DNA from: Nitrospirillum sp034427435
GTDB taxonomy: Bacteria > Pseudomonadota > Alphaproteobacteria > Azospirillales > Azospirillaceae
DNA length: 64,000 bases
NCBI RefSeq assembly: GCF_034427435.1
Contig: NZ_JAXQNP010000003.1
Span: forward strand, 1-64,000
Reading direction: 5' to 3'
Notes under the pieces: generated by a model
What the model was told of the DNA's origin: nothing
Database searches by the model: none
The model's input: the letters and a program-made list of their open reading frames with translations, nothing else
Shown here: one piece after another, positions 25,561 to 34,309 of the stretch
Position numbering within the stretch: the stretch's first letter is position 1
How the letters are laid out: the number at the start of each line of letters is the position of its first letter
Program-made: the position numbers and the translations under genes

Positions 25561-26951
25561 AGATTCTGTCGCTTGTCCTGCTCGTCGCCCTGGTGCCTTG
25601 GACGGCCCATGCAGCGCCCAAGCCCCGCGTCTTCGTCCTGACGGACATCGCCAACGAGCCGGATGACGAGGAATCCTTCGTCCGCTTCTTGCTGTACACC
25701 GATCAGATGGATGTGGCCGGCGTGGCCGCCACCACCTCCACCTGGCTTCGGGACCAGGTGCATCCAGAACGGCTGCGGGAACGCATCGCCGCCTATGGCC
25801 AGGTGTTGCCCAACCTGCGCGCCCACGACCCGGCCTATCCCGAGGCGGCCGCGCTGATGGCCCGCGTCACCGCGGGGCCGGCGGTCTACGGCTTGGCGGG
25901 CGTGGGCGAGGGGCACGACAGCGCCGCGTCCACCGCGCTGATCGCGGCCGTGGACGATCCCGATCCCCGGCCCCTGTGGGTCACCATCTGGGGTGGCGCC
26001 AACGTGCTGGCCCAGGCCCTGTACCATGTGGGCGCCACCCGCACGCCCGATCAGGTGGCGGCCTTCGTTTCGCGGCTGCGGGTCTATGCCATTTCCGACC
26101 AGGATGACAGCGGCCCCTGGATCAGGACGCGGCATCCCGGGCTGTTCTGGATCGGCAGCATCCATGCCTTCAGCCACTACTCCACCGCCACCTGGACCGG
26201 CATCTCGGGCGAAGGCTTCTACCAATTCCCCGGCCCGGATGGCGCCTCCGTCTCCCATGAATGGCTGGACGCCCATATCCGCAAGGGCCCCTTGGGCGGC
26301 CTTTATCCCCAGTGGAAATACATCATGGAGGGCGACACCCCGTCCTTCCTGTACCTGGTCGCCAACGGGCTGAACGTGCCGGACCACCCCGATTACGGCG
26401 GCTGGGGTGGCCGGTACGGCCTGGCCGCCGATGGGCTGGGCCTGCATACCGATGTCGTCGACACGGCCATCGGCGCCGATGGCCAGCCCCACCGTAGCGC
26501 CCAGGCCACGATCTGGCGCTGGCGCCAAGCCTACCAGAACGATTTCGCCGCCCGCATCGGCTGGACCCTGACAGCGGATCGCGCCCAGGCGTCCCATCCG
26601 CCGCGGGTGGTGGTCAACGGGCAGGCGGGCGACGATCCCATCGCGGTGACGCTGAAGCCTGGGGCCAGCCTGACCCTGGATGCCGGCGCCTCGGTCAACC
26701 CCGATGGCGGTCCGCTGACCTTCCGCTGGTGGCAGTACAAGGAACCCAGCACCTGGCAGGACGCCCTGGTGGTGGTGCCGGAACTGGCCATCCAGGGGGC
26801 GGATGGGCCCAAGGCCGTCATCACCGCGCCCACGGCGCCGCCCCTGCTGCCAGGGCCGCAGCGCCTGCACCTGATCCTGGAAGTGACCGGCGGCGGCACG
26901 CTGCCGCTGACCCGCTATCGCCGCGTCATCGTCGACGTGCCGCCCGCATGA
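25557..26951 (+). CDS. DUF1593 nucleoside-hydrolase-like protein (Sde182 type)
   Basis: The 464-aa exported protein has signal MKILSLVLLVALVPWTAHAA. The N-terminal domain resembles nucleoside hydrolases (RVFVLTDIANEPDDEESFVR, the Asp cluster; WVTIWGGANVLAQAL; ISDQDDSGPWIR). The C-terminal beta-rich domain is of the Sde182 cellulose-binding type (VTLKPGASLTLDAGASVNPD). Homologues sit in polysaccharide loci; the activity is poorly defined. The four-base overlap ATGA with the GH30 gene shows coupling. Confidence 0.9.
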   Translation: MKILSLVLLVALVPWTAHAAPKPRVFVLTDIANEPDDEESFVRFLLYTDQMDVAGVAATTSTWLRDQVHPERLRERIAAYGQVLPNLRAHDPAYPEAAALMARVTAGPAVYGLAGVGEGHDSAASTALIAAVDDPDPRPLWVTIWGGANVLAQALYHVGATRTPDQVAAFVSRLRVYAISDQDDSGPWIRTRHPGLFWIGSIHAFSHYSTATWTGISGEGFYQFPGPDGASVSHEWLDAHIRKGPLGGLYPQWKYIMEGDTPSFLYLVANGLNVPDHPDYGGWGGRYGLAADGLGLHTDVVDTAIGADGQPHRSAQATIWRWRQAYQNDFAARIGWTLTADRAQASHPPRVVVNGQAGDDPIAVTLKPGASLTLDAGASVNPDGGPLTFRWWQYKEPSTWQDALVVVPELAIQGADGPKAVITAPTAPPLLPGPQRLHLILEVTGGGTLPLTRYRRVIVDVPPA

Positions 26952-26997
26952 CCTTTTCTTCTTCCTTAAGCACAACAACCTGACGGAAACGCACCTC

Positions 26998-29217
26998 ATG
27001 ACCGCACGCACCCGCTCCTTGCTGATGGGCACGGCCCTGTCGCTTTCCCTCGCCACCGCCGCGCTGGCCGCCGATGGCGCCCGGCCGTGGATGGACACCA
27101 AGCTGTCGCCGGATCAGCGCGCGGACCTGTTGAATAAGGAACTGACGCTCGATGAGCGCATCGGCCTGGTGCATGGGCCCATGGCCATGCCTTTCCTGGG
27201 CGCCAAGCTGCCCGAGGGGGCCATCGGCTCCGCCGGCTACATTCCCGGCGTGCCGCGCCTGGGCATCCCGGCCTTGCAGGAAAGCGACGCCAGCCTGGGG
27301 GTCGCCAACCCCATGAACGTGCGCCCGGGCGACCCGTCCACGGCCCTGCCGTCCGGCCTGTCGCTCGCGGCCACCTGGAACCCCGATACCGCCTACAAGG
27401 GCGGGGCCATGATCGGCAAGGAGGCGCACGCCAAGGGCCTGAACGTCCTGCTGGCCGGTGGCGTCAACCTGGCGCGCGATCCGCGCAACGGCCGCAACTT
27501 CGAATATCTCGGCGAGGACCCACTGCTGGCTGGCATCCTGGGCGGTGAGTCCATCCGCGGCATCCAGGACCAGAACGTCGTTTCCACCATCAAGCACTTC
27601 GCGGTGAACGACCAGGAAACCCAGCGCATGACCCTGGACGTCAAGATCGGCGAGGCGGCCGCCCGCGAAAGCGACCTGCTGGCCTTCCAGATCGCCATCG
27701 AGAAGGGCAAGCCCGGCTCCGTCATGTGCGCCTACAACAAGGTCAACGGCGCCTATGCCTGCGACAACCCCTTCCTGCTGAACAAGGTGCTGAAGACCGA
27801 CTGGGCCTATCCCGGCTGGGTCATGTCCGACTGGGGGGCCGTCCATGGCGTCGAAGCGGCCGTGAACGGCCTGGACCAGGAATTGGGGGAGCAGATCGAC
27901 GTCATGCTGAGCCCTGCTGGCAAGGTCTGGTTCAATGAGCCGCTGAAGGCCGCCGTCCAGGATAAGACCGTGCCGGCGGAGCGCCTGTCCGACATGACGC
28001 GGCGCATCCTGCGCTCCATGTTCGCGGCCGGGCTGTTCGACAACCCGGCGGCCAAGGCGCCCATCGATTTCGACGCCCACGCCCAGGTCACCAAGGCCGC
28101 CGGGACGGAGGGCATCGTCCTGCTGAAGAACAAGGCCGACCTTCTGCCGCTGGCGGCGAAAGGCAAGACCATCACGGTCATCGGTGGCTTCGCCAATGTC
28201 GGTGTGCTGTCGGGTGGCGGGTCGTCGCAGGTGGTGTCCGATGCCGGCCCCGGCGCCAGCATCCCCCTGGGCGGCGACGGCATGATGGGCGCCTTCCGCA
28301 CCGTGGTCTATCACGCGTCCTCCCCCCTGAAGGCTATCCGCGCCAAGGCGGGGGAGAAACAGGTACGCTACACCGATGGCGCCTATCCGGCGGAGGCCGC
28401 GGCCCTGGCCAAGAGCACCGACGTCGCCGTCGTCTTCGCCACCCAGTGGATGAGCGAGGGCGCCGACGCGCCGGACCTCAGCCTGCCCAATGGCCAGGAC
28501 GCCCTGATCGCCGCCGTTGCCGCCGCCAACCCCAACACCATCGTGGTGCTGGAGACGGGCGGGCCGGTGCATATGCCCTGGCTGGACAAGGTGGCGGGCG
28601 TGGTGGAGGCCTGGTATCCCGGCAGCCGGGGTGGTGAGGCCATCGCCGACATCCTGTTCGGCGACGCCAACCCGTCCGGCCGCCTGCCCATCACCTTCCC
28701 GGCGAGCGACGCCCAGTTGCTGCGCAGGGACATTCCTGGTGCCGACAAGCCGGAGTTCAGCCCGGCCGAGATCACCTATACCGAGGGCGCCGACGTCGGC
28801 TATCGCCACTATGCCAAGACGGGGGCCAAGCCCCTGTTCCCCTTCGGCTACGGTCTCAGCTACAGCCACTTCGCCTACAGCGATGTGAAGGTCACGGGCG
28901 GTGACACGCTGACCGTCAGCTTCGAGGTGGCCAACACCGGCAAGCGCCCGGGCCAGGACGTGCCCCAGGTCTATCTGACCAATGCCGCCGGCACCAAGAC
29001 GCAACGGCTGATCGGCTGGTCCAAGGTGTCGCTGGCCCCCGGCGAGAAAAAGCGCGTGACCGTCACCGCCGATACCCGCCTGCTGGGCAGCTTCGACGAG
29101 GGCGCCCATGCCTGGCAGGTGAAGGCTGGCGAGTATCAGGTGGCCGTCGGCGCATCGGCCACGGACCTGACGCTGAAGGGCGGTGCGGCGGTGACCGCGT
29201 CCACACGGCGGCCATAA
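26998..29217 (+). CDS. glycoside hydrolase family 3 beta-glucosidase
   Basis: The 739-aa GH3 enzyme has the full three-domain layout: signal peptide (residues 1-22), TIM barrel (LQESDASLGVANPMN, RDPRNGRNFEYLGEDPLLAG), then the nucleophile Asp in GWVMSDWGAVHG. The alpha/beta sandwich (GIVLLKNKADLLPLAAKGK) is followed by a C-terminal FnIII-like domain (FEVANTGKRPGQDVPQVYL). It cleaves terminal beta-linked glucose or xylose in the periplasm. It follows the DUF1593 gene by 46 nt in the same operon and is not closely similar to the GH3 at 22040. Confidence 0.95.
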   Translation: MTARTRSLLMGTALSLSLATAALAADGARPWMDTKLSPDQRADLLNKELTLDERIGLVHGPMAMPFLGAKLPEGAIGSAGYIPGVPRLGIPALQESDASLGVANPMNVRPGDPSTALPSGLSLAATWNPDTAYKGGAMIGKEAHAKGLNVLLAGGVNLARDPRNGRNFEYLGEDPLLAGILGGESIRGIQDQNVVSTIKHFAVNDQETQRMTLDVKIGEAAARESDLLAFQIAIEKGKPGSVMCAYNKVNGAYACDNPFLLNKVLKTDWAYPGWVMSDWGAVHGVEAAVNGLDQELGEQIDVMLSPAGKVWFNEPLKAAVQDKTVPAERLSDMTRRILRSMFAAGLFDNPAAKAPIDFDAHAQVTKAAGTEGIVLLKNKADLLPLAAKGKTITVIGGFANVGVLSGGGSSQVVSDAGPGASIPLGGDGMMGAFRTVVYHASSPLKAIRAKAGEKQVRYTDGAYPAEAAALAKSTDVAVVFATQWMSEGADAPDLSLPNGQDALIAAVAAANPNTIVVLETGGPVHMPWLDKVAGVVEAWYPGSRGGEAIADILFGDANPSGRLPITFPASDAQLLRRDIPGADKPEFSPAEITYTEGADVGYRHYAKTGAKPLFPFGYGLSYSHFAYSDVKVTGGDTLTVSFEVANTGKRPGQDVPQVYLTNAAGTKTQRLIGWSKVSLAPGEKKRVTVTADTRLLGSFDEGAHAWQVKAGEYQVAVGASATDLTLKGGAAVTASTRRP

Positions 29218-29296
29218 GCCTTCCTGGAACCTTGGGTTGCCGCCGGTGCCGGCTATTGCTGGCACTGGCGGTACTGATCCTGACGAGGGGAATGTG

Positions 29297-30886
29297 ATGT
29301 TGAAGATGATGAGGCGGTTGATGGGCGGCGCCGCGCTGGCGCTGCTGCTGGCCGGGCCCGCCCTGGCGGCCGAGGCGCCGGTGGCCCAGGTGGAACAGGG
29401 CAAGGTGTCGGGCGTCGTCACGGAGGGGGTCGCGGCGTTCAAGGGTATTCCTTTCGCCGCCCCGCCGGTGGGCCCCCTGCGCTGGCGCCCGCCCCAGCCC
29501 GCCGCCGCCTGGACCGGCGTGCGCTCCGGCGCGCAATACGGCGCCGATTGCATGCAAAAGCCCTTGCCGGGCGACGCGGCCCCGCTGGGCGTGCCCCCGG
29601 CGGAGGATTGCCTGTACCTGAACGTCTGGGCGCCGGCGGACACGGCCGCCAAGCCGGCGGCCAAGCGCCCGGTGATGGTGTGGATTTATGGCGGCGGCTT
29701 CGTCAACGGCGGCAGTTCGCCCGCCGTCTATGACGGGTCCAACTTCGCCCGTGACGGCGTGGTGCTGGTCAGCTTCAATTACCGCGTCGGCCGCTTCGGC
29801 TTCTTCGCCCACCCCGCCTTGACGGCGGAGGCGGGCCAGGGCCCCACCGGCAACTTCGGCTATCTCGACCAGTTGGCCGCCCTGCATTGGGTGAAGCGCA
29901 ACATCGCCGCTTTTGGCGGCGACCCCGACAACGTCACCGTCTTCGGCGAATCCGCTGGCGGTGTCTCGGTGCACATGCTGCTGACCTCGCCCTTGGCCAA
30001 GGGCTTGTTCAACCGGGGCATCATCCAGTCGGGTGCGGGGCGTGAGCGCCTGTTGCCGACCCCGCCCGTGCATGCGGAGGGCGACGCGCCGTCGGGTGAA
30101 AAGGCGGGTGTGGCCTATGCCGTCCAGCACGGCATCAGCGACACCGGCGCTTCCGGCCTGGCGGCGCTGCGGGCCTTGCCGGCTGATACCGTGGTGGATG
30201 GCCTCAACATGGCCACCATGAACACCCCGACCTATGCCGGCCCCATGGTCGATGGCGCGGTGGTGCAGTATGCCGCCCCGGTCCTGGCCTATGCGGCCGG
30301 GAAGGGGGCCGATGTTCCGGTGATGGTGGGTGCCACCGGGGCCGATGGCTTCTTCTTCGGCGGAACGCTGGACAGCGTCCTGGCCCCCTTCGGTGCCGAG
30401 CGCGACCAGGCCCTGGCGTTGCTGGACCCGGACGGCACGCGCGACGTGAAGCTGATCGGTCACCGCGCCGCCGGTGCCGCCATGTTCATCGAGCCCGCGC
30501 GCTACACCGCCCGCCTGCTGTCGGCCCATAAGTCGCCCGTGTATCTTTTCCGCTATTCCTACGTGGCGGAGAGCATGCGCAAGGAATGGTGGGGCACCCC
30601 GCACGCGACGGAAATCCCCTTCGTCTTCGATACCGTCAAGGCGCGTTACGGTGACGCCCTGACGGCTGACGATGCCGCCGCCGCCAAGGCCGCGCACGCC
30701 TATTGGGTCGCCTTCGCCAAGACCGGCAAGCCCGATCCGGCGGGCTTGCCCGCCTGGGCCCCCTTCAAGGCGGGCAAGGACGAACGTCTGATGGAGTTCG
30801 GCCTCAAGGGGCCGGTGCTGGAGGATGATCCGCTCAAGGCGCGGCTGGACCTGGTGGAAAAGGTCGCTGAACAAAAGAGCAAATGA
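29297..30886 (+). CDS. carboxylesterase (type-B, alpha/beta-hydrolase)
   Basis: The 529-aa exported protein has signal segment MGGAALALLLAGPALAAE. The type-B carboxylesterase elements are FKGIPFAAPPVGPLRWRPPQ, EDCLYLNVWAP, oxyanion motif YGGGFVNGGSS, nucleophile Ser in FGESAGGVSVHML and His in TPHATEIPFVF. In a polysaccharide locus it probably removes acyl or feruloyl groups from the substrate. GAGGGGAATG precedes ATG 29297. A hairpin follows the gene. Confidence 0.93.
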   Translation: MLKMMRRLMGGAALALLLAGPALAAEAPVAQVEQGKVSGVVTEGVAAFKGIPFAAPPVGPLRWRPPQPAAAWTGVRSGAQYGADCMQKPLPGDAAPLGVPPAEDCLYLNVWAPADTAAKPAAKRPVMVWIYGGGFVNGGSSPAVYDGSNFARDGVVLVSFNYRVGRFGFFAHPALTAEAGQGPTGNFGYLDQLAALHWVKRNIAAFGGDPDNVTVFGESAGGVSVHMLLTSPLAKGLFNRGIIQSGAGRERLLPTPPVHAEGDAPSGEKAGVAYAVQHGISDTGASGLAALRALPADTVVDGLNMATMNTPTYAGPMVDGAVVQYAAPVLAYAAGKGADVPVMVGATGADGFFFGGTLDSVLAPFGAERDQALALLDPDGTRDVKLIGHRAAGAAMFIEPARYTARLLSAHKSPVYLFRYSYVAESMRKEWWGTPHATEIPFVFDTVKARYGDALTADDAAAAKAAHAYWVAFAKTGKPDPAGLPAWAPFKAGKDERLMEFGLKGPVLEDDPLKARLDLVEKVAEQKSK

Positions 30887-30893
30887 TCATTGT

Positions 30894-30922
30894 GCGTTGC
30901 GAAAAATTTCTTTTCGCAACGC
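30894..30922 (+). terminator. hairpin after the esterase gene
   Basis: Perfect 12-bp stem GCGTTGCGAAAA / TTTTCGCAACGC with a 5-nt loop, 8 nt after the stop. It is followed by AATAAAAT instead of a T-run, so it may be an mRNA-stabilising 3' structure or a weak terminator. Confidence 0.6.
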
Positions 30923-31021
30923 AATAAAATAGGAATGTGTCGTAATAGGCATTGAACCCGGGCCCGGTGGATGTCAAACCCCTCGGGCCCGGACTTACCA
31001 TACCGACTGGACGAACGATCG

Positions 31022-32344
31022 ATGTCGACCGCATCCGCCCACAACAAATCCATGACGTCGCTGGCCCCGATCGTCGTCATGCTGTTTTTCGCCTGGGGCT
31101 TCGCCACGTCCATCGTGGACGCCGTGATTCCCAAGCTGAAGGAACAGTTCGCGCTGAACTACACCGAGGCGATGCTGGTGCAGTTCGCCTTCTTCCTGGC
31201 CTACTTCGTCGTGTCGGTTCCGGCGGGCGCCCTGCTGGCGCGCCTGGGCTATCTGCGCGGCATCGTGGCCGGCCTCAGCATCATGACCCTGGGTTGCCTG
31301 CTGTTCGTGCCGGCCTCCAGCATGGGCCTGTTCGCCGCCTTCCTGCTGGCGCTGTTCGTCATGGCGGGCGGCATCACCGTCCTCCAGGTGGCGGCCAACC
31401 CGCTGATGTCGCTGTTGGGCCGGCCGGAAACGGCGTCCAGCCGCCTGAACCTGGCCCAGGCCTTCAATTCCTTCGGCACGACCCTGGGCCCCATCCTGGG
31501 ATCGGTCTTCATCCTGTCCAAGGCGGCGGATGGGGATGCCAGCGCGCGCGGCGTGCATGTGCCTTTCCTGATGATCGCGGGCCTGCTGATCGTTCTGGCC
31601 GTGCTGTTCTGGTTCCTGCGCGGGCGCGAGGGAACGGCCACCGACCAGCAGTCGGGCGGTAGCGGCCTCAGCCTGAAGGTGCTGCGCCACAGCCAGTTGG
31701 CCCTGGGCGTCGTCTCCATCTTCGTTTATGTCGGTGCCGAAGTGTCCATCGGCAGCGCCATGGTCAACTACCTGACCCTGGACCGCACGCGGGACGTGGC
31801 ATCGGACTTCGGCACCTGGGTCGCCGGCCTGATTCACCTGCATGATGTGCTGAACACACCGGAATCCAAGGCCGCCGTGTTGGTCAGCCTCTATTGGTTC
31901 GGCGCCATGGTGGGCCGCTTCATCGGTTCCTTCGTTCTACGCTTCGCCCGTCCGGGCATCGTGCTCATGGCGTGCTCGCTGGCGGCCGCCCTGTTGGTCA
32001 GCCTGTCCATGGCCAGCAGCGGCACAATGGCGATGGCCACCATCCTGTCGGTGGGCCTGTGCAACTCCATCATGTTCCCCACCATCTTCACCATCGCCAT
32101 CGATGGCCTGGAGGAGGAGACGCCGCAGGGTGCGGGCATGCTGTGCCTGGCCATCTTCGGCGGCGCCGTGGTGCCCATGATCACCGGCAAGGTCGCCGAC
32201 ATGACCAGCCTGGTCCTGGCCCTCATCGTGCCCGTGGCCTGCTACCTCATCATCGCCGGCTATGGCCTGTTGACTGGCCTGCATCTGCTGTCGGGCAAGC
32301 CCGCCGCCAAGGGCGGCGCGCCCCGCGCCGTGTCCATGCACTGA
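31022..32344 (+). CDS. sugar MFS transporter (FucP/GluP type)
   Basis: The 440-aa protein has 12 membrane helices. The FucP-subfamily signatures are FFAWGFATSIVDAVIPKLKE, VQVAANPLMSLLGRPETA in variant form and LNLAQAFNSFGTTLGPILGS. It imports a monosaccharide with protons across the inner membrane, the last step of the locus. ATG 31022 follows a weak GAACGATCG; the cytoplasmic N-terminus is short. It lies 135 nt after the esterase, past a hairpin, and is closed by a strong terminator. Confidence 0.94.
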   Translation: MSTASAHNKSMTSLAPIVVMLFFAWGFATSIVDAVIPKLKEQFALNYTEAMLVQFAFFLAYFVVSVPAGALLARLGYLRGIVAGLSIMTLGCLLFVPASSMGLFAAFLLALFVMAGGITVLQVAANPLMSLLGRPETASSRLNLAQAFNSFGTTLGPILGSVFILSKAADGDASARGVHVPFLMIAGLLIVLAVLFWFLRGREGTATDQQSGGSGLSLKVLRHSQLALGVVSIFVYVGAEVSIGSAMVNYLTLDRTRDVASDFGTWVAGLIHLHDVLNTPESKAAVLVSLYWFGAMVGRFIGSFVLRFARPGIVLMACSLAAALLVSLSMASSGTMAMATILSVGLCNSIMFPTIFTIAIDGLEEETPQGAGMLCLAIFGGAVVPMITGKVADMTSLVLALIVPVACYLIIAGYGLLTGLHLLSGKPAAKGGAPRAVSMH

Positions 32345-32370
32345 GGCACGACAGCATCGTTGAGAGAGGT

Positions 32371-32406
32371 CGGCGGCGCGGGGGTGACCTCGCGCCGCCG
32401 TTGTTT
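32371..32406 (+). terminator. terminator after the MFS gene
   Basis: CGGCGGCGCG / CGCGCCGCCG stem, 10-nt loop, then TTGTTTTTT. It separates the locus from the convergent AEC gene. Confidence 0.9.
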
Positions 32407-32408
32407 TT

Positions 32409-33335
32409 TCACCCGGTCGCCAGCGCCAGCACAATGGGCAGGGTCACGGCCGCCGCCAGGGTCTGCACGGTGATGATGCCAGCCATCAGCGGCGCGTCGC
32501 CGCCCATCTGGCGGGCCAGGACGTAGGCGCTGACGGAGGTGGGCAGCGCGTTGTACAGCACCACGGCGGTGAAGGCGTTGCCTTCCACGCCCAGGGCCCT
32601 GGCCAGCAGCGCCGTCACCAGGGGCAGTACCGCCAACCGGGCGGCGCTGCTGATCGCCACCGCCACCTTGGCGCCCCGGATGGCGGAAAAGCCCAGGCCG
32701 GCCCCCACCGCCAGCAGGCCCAGGGGCAGGCTGGCCTGGCCCAGCACGGCCATGACGGGCGACACCACCGGGATCTGGCGGATGCCCGCCAGGTTCAGGG
32801 CGGCGCCGGTGATGACGGAGCAGACCAGCGGGTTGCTGAGGATCTGCCACAGGGTACGCAAGGGGTGTCCTCGCATGCCGGCGGGCACGTCGCCGTGGCG
32901 CCGCATCACCAGGATGCTGAGCACGTTCGCCATCGGCATGCAGAACAGCACGCCGATGGCCATGAGCGCCGTGCCATGGGGGCCCAGCAGGGCGGCGCCC
33001 AGGGCCATGGCGACGTAGGTGTTGACCCGCACCGCGCCCTGGAAGACAGAGGTATAGGCCGGGTCACTACCGGACGGGCGCCGGCAGGTCAGCTGCAGCG
33101 CCAGGCTGACCAGCAGGATGCCCCCCACCATGGCGCCCCCCATGGCCCAGATATCCATGCCCGACAGGTCGGTCTTGGCCGTGCTGTCGATCAGCAGCGC
33201 CGGGAACAGCAGGTAATAGATCAGCCGTTCCGCCGCGCCCCAGAAGGCGGCGTCGATCAGCTTGAGCCGCCGTAGGGCGAAGCCGATCGCGATCAGCAGG
33301 AAGGTGGGCGCCAGCGCCGTCAGGACCTGCAGCAT
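32409..33335 (-). CDS. AEC-family transporter (auxin efflux carrier type)
   Basis: The 308-aa membrane protein has about ten helices in two halves and the Mem_trans (PF03547-like) pattern: TFLLIAIGFALRRLKLID near the start, SNPLVCSVITGAALNLAGI in the middle and YNALPTSVSAYVLARQMGG near the end. Family members export organic acids or amino acids such as malate. The stop lies just after the T-run of the convergent terminator. It follows the ruvX gene by 6 nt and may be cotranscribed. Confidence 0.9.
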   Translation of the reverse strand: MLQVLTALAPTFLLIAIGFALRRLKLIDAAFWGAAERLIYYLLFPALLIDSTAKTDLSGMDIWAMGGAMVGGILLVSLALQLTCRRPSGSDPAYTSVFQGAVRVNTYVAMALGAALLGPHGTALMAIGVLFCMPMANVLSILVMRRHGDVPAGMRGHPLRTLWQILSNPLVCSVITGAALNLAGIRQIPVVSPVMAVLGQASLPLGLLAVGAGLGFSAIRGAKVAVAISSAARLAVLPLVTALLARALGVEGNAFTAVVLYNALPTSVSAYVLARQMGGDAPLMAGIITVQTLAAAVTLPIVLALATG

Positions 33336-33341
33336 GTCTGG

Positions 33342-33920
33342 TCAGTCATTCCGCCCTGTGTCATCCCGGCCAGTATCGTTCCGGTCATCTTCCTGGCCGT
33401 CGCCGGCCTCATCCGCCGCCGCCAGGGCGGCGCGCGCGGCCTGGGCCGCCAGGTAGTCCAGCGCGCCTTGAAGGATGTAGGCCGCGGCCATGCGGTCGAC
33501 CACCTCGTCCCGGCGTTTGCGGGTCATGTCCCAGTCGATCATCATGCGGCTGACGGCCGAGGTGGACAGCCGCTCGTCCCAAAAGGCGATGTCCGGCACC
33601 GTGCCGCCCAGCAGGTGGGGCTGCTCTATCAGGTTCTGGGCGAAGCTGCGGGCGGACTGGGCCGCCGGGCCGTCGCTGCCGTCCATGTTGCGGGGCAGGC
33701 CGATGATGAAACCGGCGACGTTGCGGCCGCGCAGCTCCTTGGCCAGGTCCTGCACGTCCGTCGTGAACTTGCGCCGCATGATGGTGCCCACGGGCGAGGC
33801 CACCGCCAGGCCGGGATCGGAGATCGCCATGCCGATGGTTTTCGAGCCCAAATCCAGGCCCATCAGCCGCCCGCCGGGGGGCAAGTGGGCCTTGAGTTCC
33901 CTGAGGTTGCGGATCGCCAT
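33342..33920 (-). CDS. ruvX: Holliday junction resolvase RuvX (YqgF)
   Basis: The 192-aa RNase-H-fold protein has GLDLGSKTIGMAISDPG (first catalytic Asp), VAGFIIGLPRNMDGSDG, FWDERLSTSAVSRMM (Glu) and RMAAAYILQGALD (final Asp region). It is proposed to resolve recombination intermediates and also to mature 16S rRNA. It is longer than the usual 140 or so residues because of a charged C-terminal tail with the repeat GRDDTGRND. ATG 33920, with GGAAGG upstream, gives the MAIRNLRELK start common in Rhodospirillales. It is divergent from gatC. Confidence 0.94.
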   Translation of the reverse strand: MAIRNLRELKAHLPPGGRLMGLDLGSKTIGMAISDPGLAVASPVGTIMRRKFTTDVQDLAKELRGRNVAGFIIGLPRNMDGSDGPAAQSARSFAQNLIEQPHLLGGTVPDIAFWDERLSTSAVSRMMIDWDMTRKRRDEVVDRMAAAYILQGALDYLAAQAARAALAAADEAGDGQEDDRNDTGRDDTGRND

Positions 33921-34021
33921 ACCGGGTGTTACCTTCCGCGCCGCCCGGGGGCCGGCGGCATACGACACGCCGCCTGCCATCGCCCCCGTGGCTCCTTATT
34001 TCGAAGGAGAGACTTAGCACC

Positions 34022-34309
34022 ATGTCCCTCGACAAGGCCACCGTGGCGAAGATCGCGCATCTCGCCCGCATCAAGGTCCCGGACTCCGATCTGGAGCAAC
34101 TGGCCGGCGAACTCAGCACCATCATGACGTGGGTGGAAATGCTGGGCGAGGTGGACACCCAAAACGTGGAACCGATGACCAGCGTGGTCGCGGCCAACCT
34201 GCGCCGCCGCCCCGACGCCGTGACCGACGGCGGTTATCCGGAAAAGGTGGTCGCCAACGCCACCGACGCCACCGAGAATTTCTTTTCCGTGCCCAAGGTT
34301 GTCGAGTGA
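34022..34309 (+). CDS. gatC: Asp-tRNA(Asn)/Glu-tRNA(Gln) amidotransferase subunit GatC
   Basis: The 95-aa subunit has IAHLARIKVPDSDLEQLAGE, ILGEVDTQNVEP in variant form and the C-terminal VVANATDATENFFSVPKVVE. GatC stabilises GatA and links it to GatB in the transamidation of Glu-tRNA(Gln). GAAGGAGAG precedes the ATG. The stop overlaps the gatA start (TGATG). Confidence 0.97.
   Translation: MSLDKATVAKIAHLARIKVPDSDLEQLAGELSTIMTWVEMLGEVDTQNVEPMTSVVAANLRRRPDAVTDGGYPEKVVANATDATENFFSVPKVVE

Noticed and set aside
26926..29664. 912-aa open frame on the minus strand
   Set aside because: It is antisense to the GH3 and esterase genes, which have clear catalytic motifs. Its composition is typical of a high-GC shadow frame.
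30957..30995. Two CGGGCCCGG palindromes before the MFS gene as operators
   Set aside because: Short GC-only palindromes are expected by chance in this base composition, and the spacing and flanks are not symmetric.
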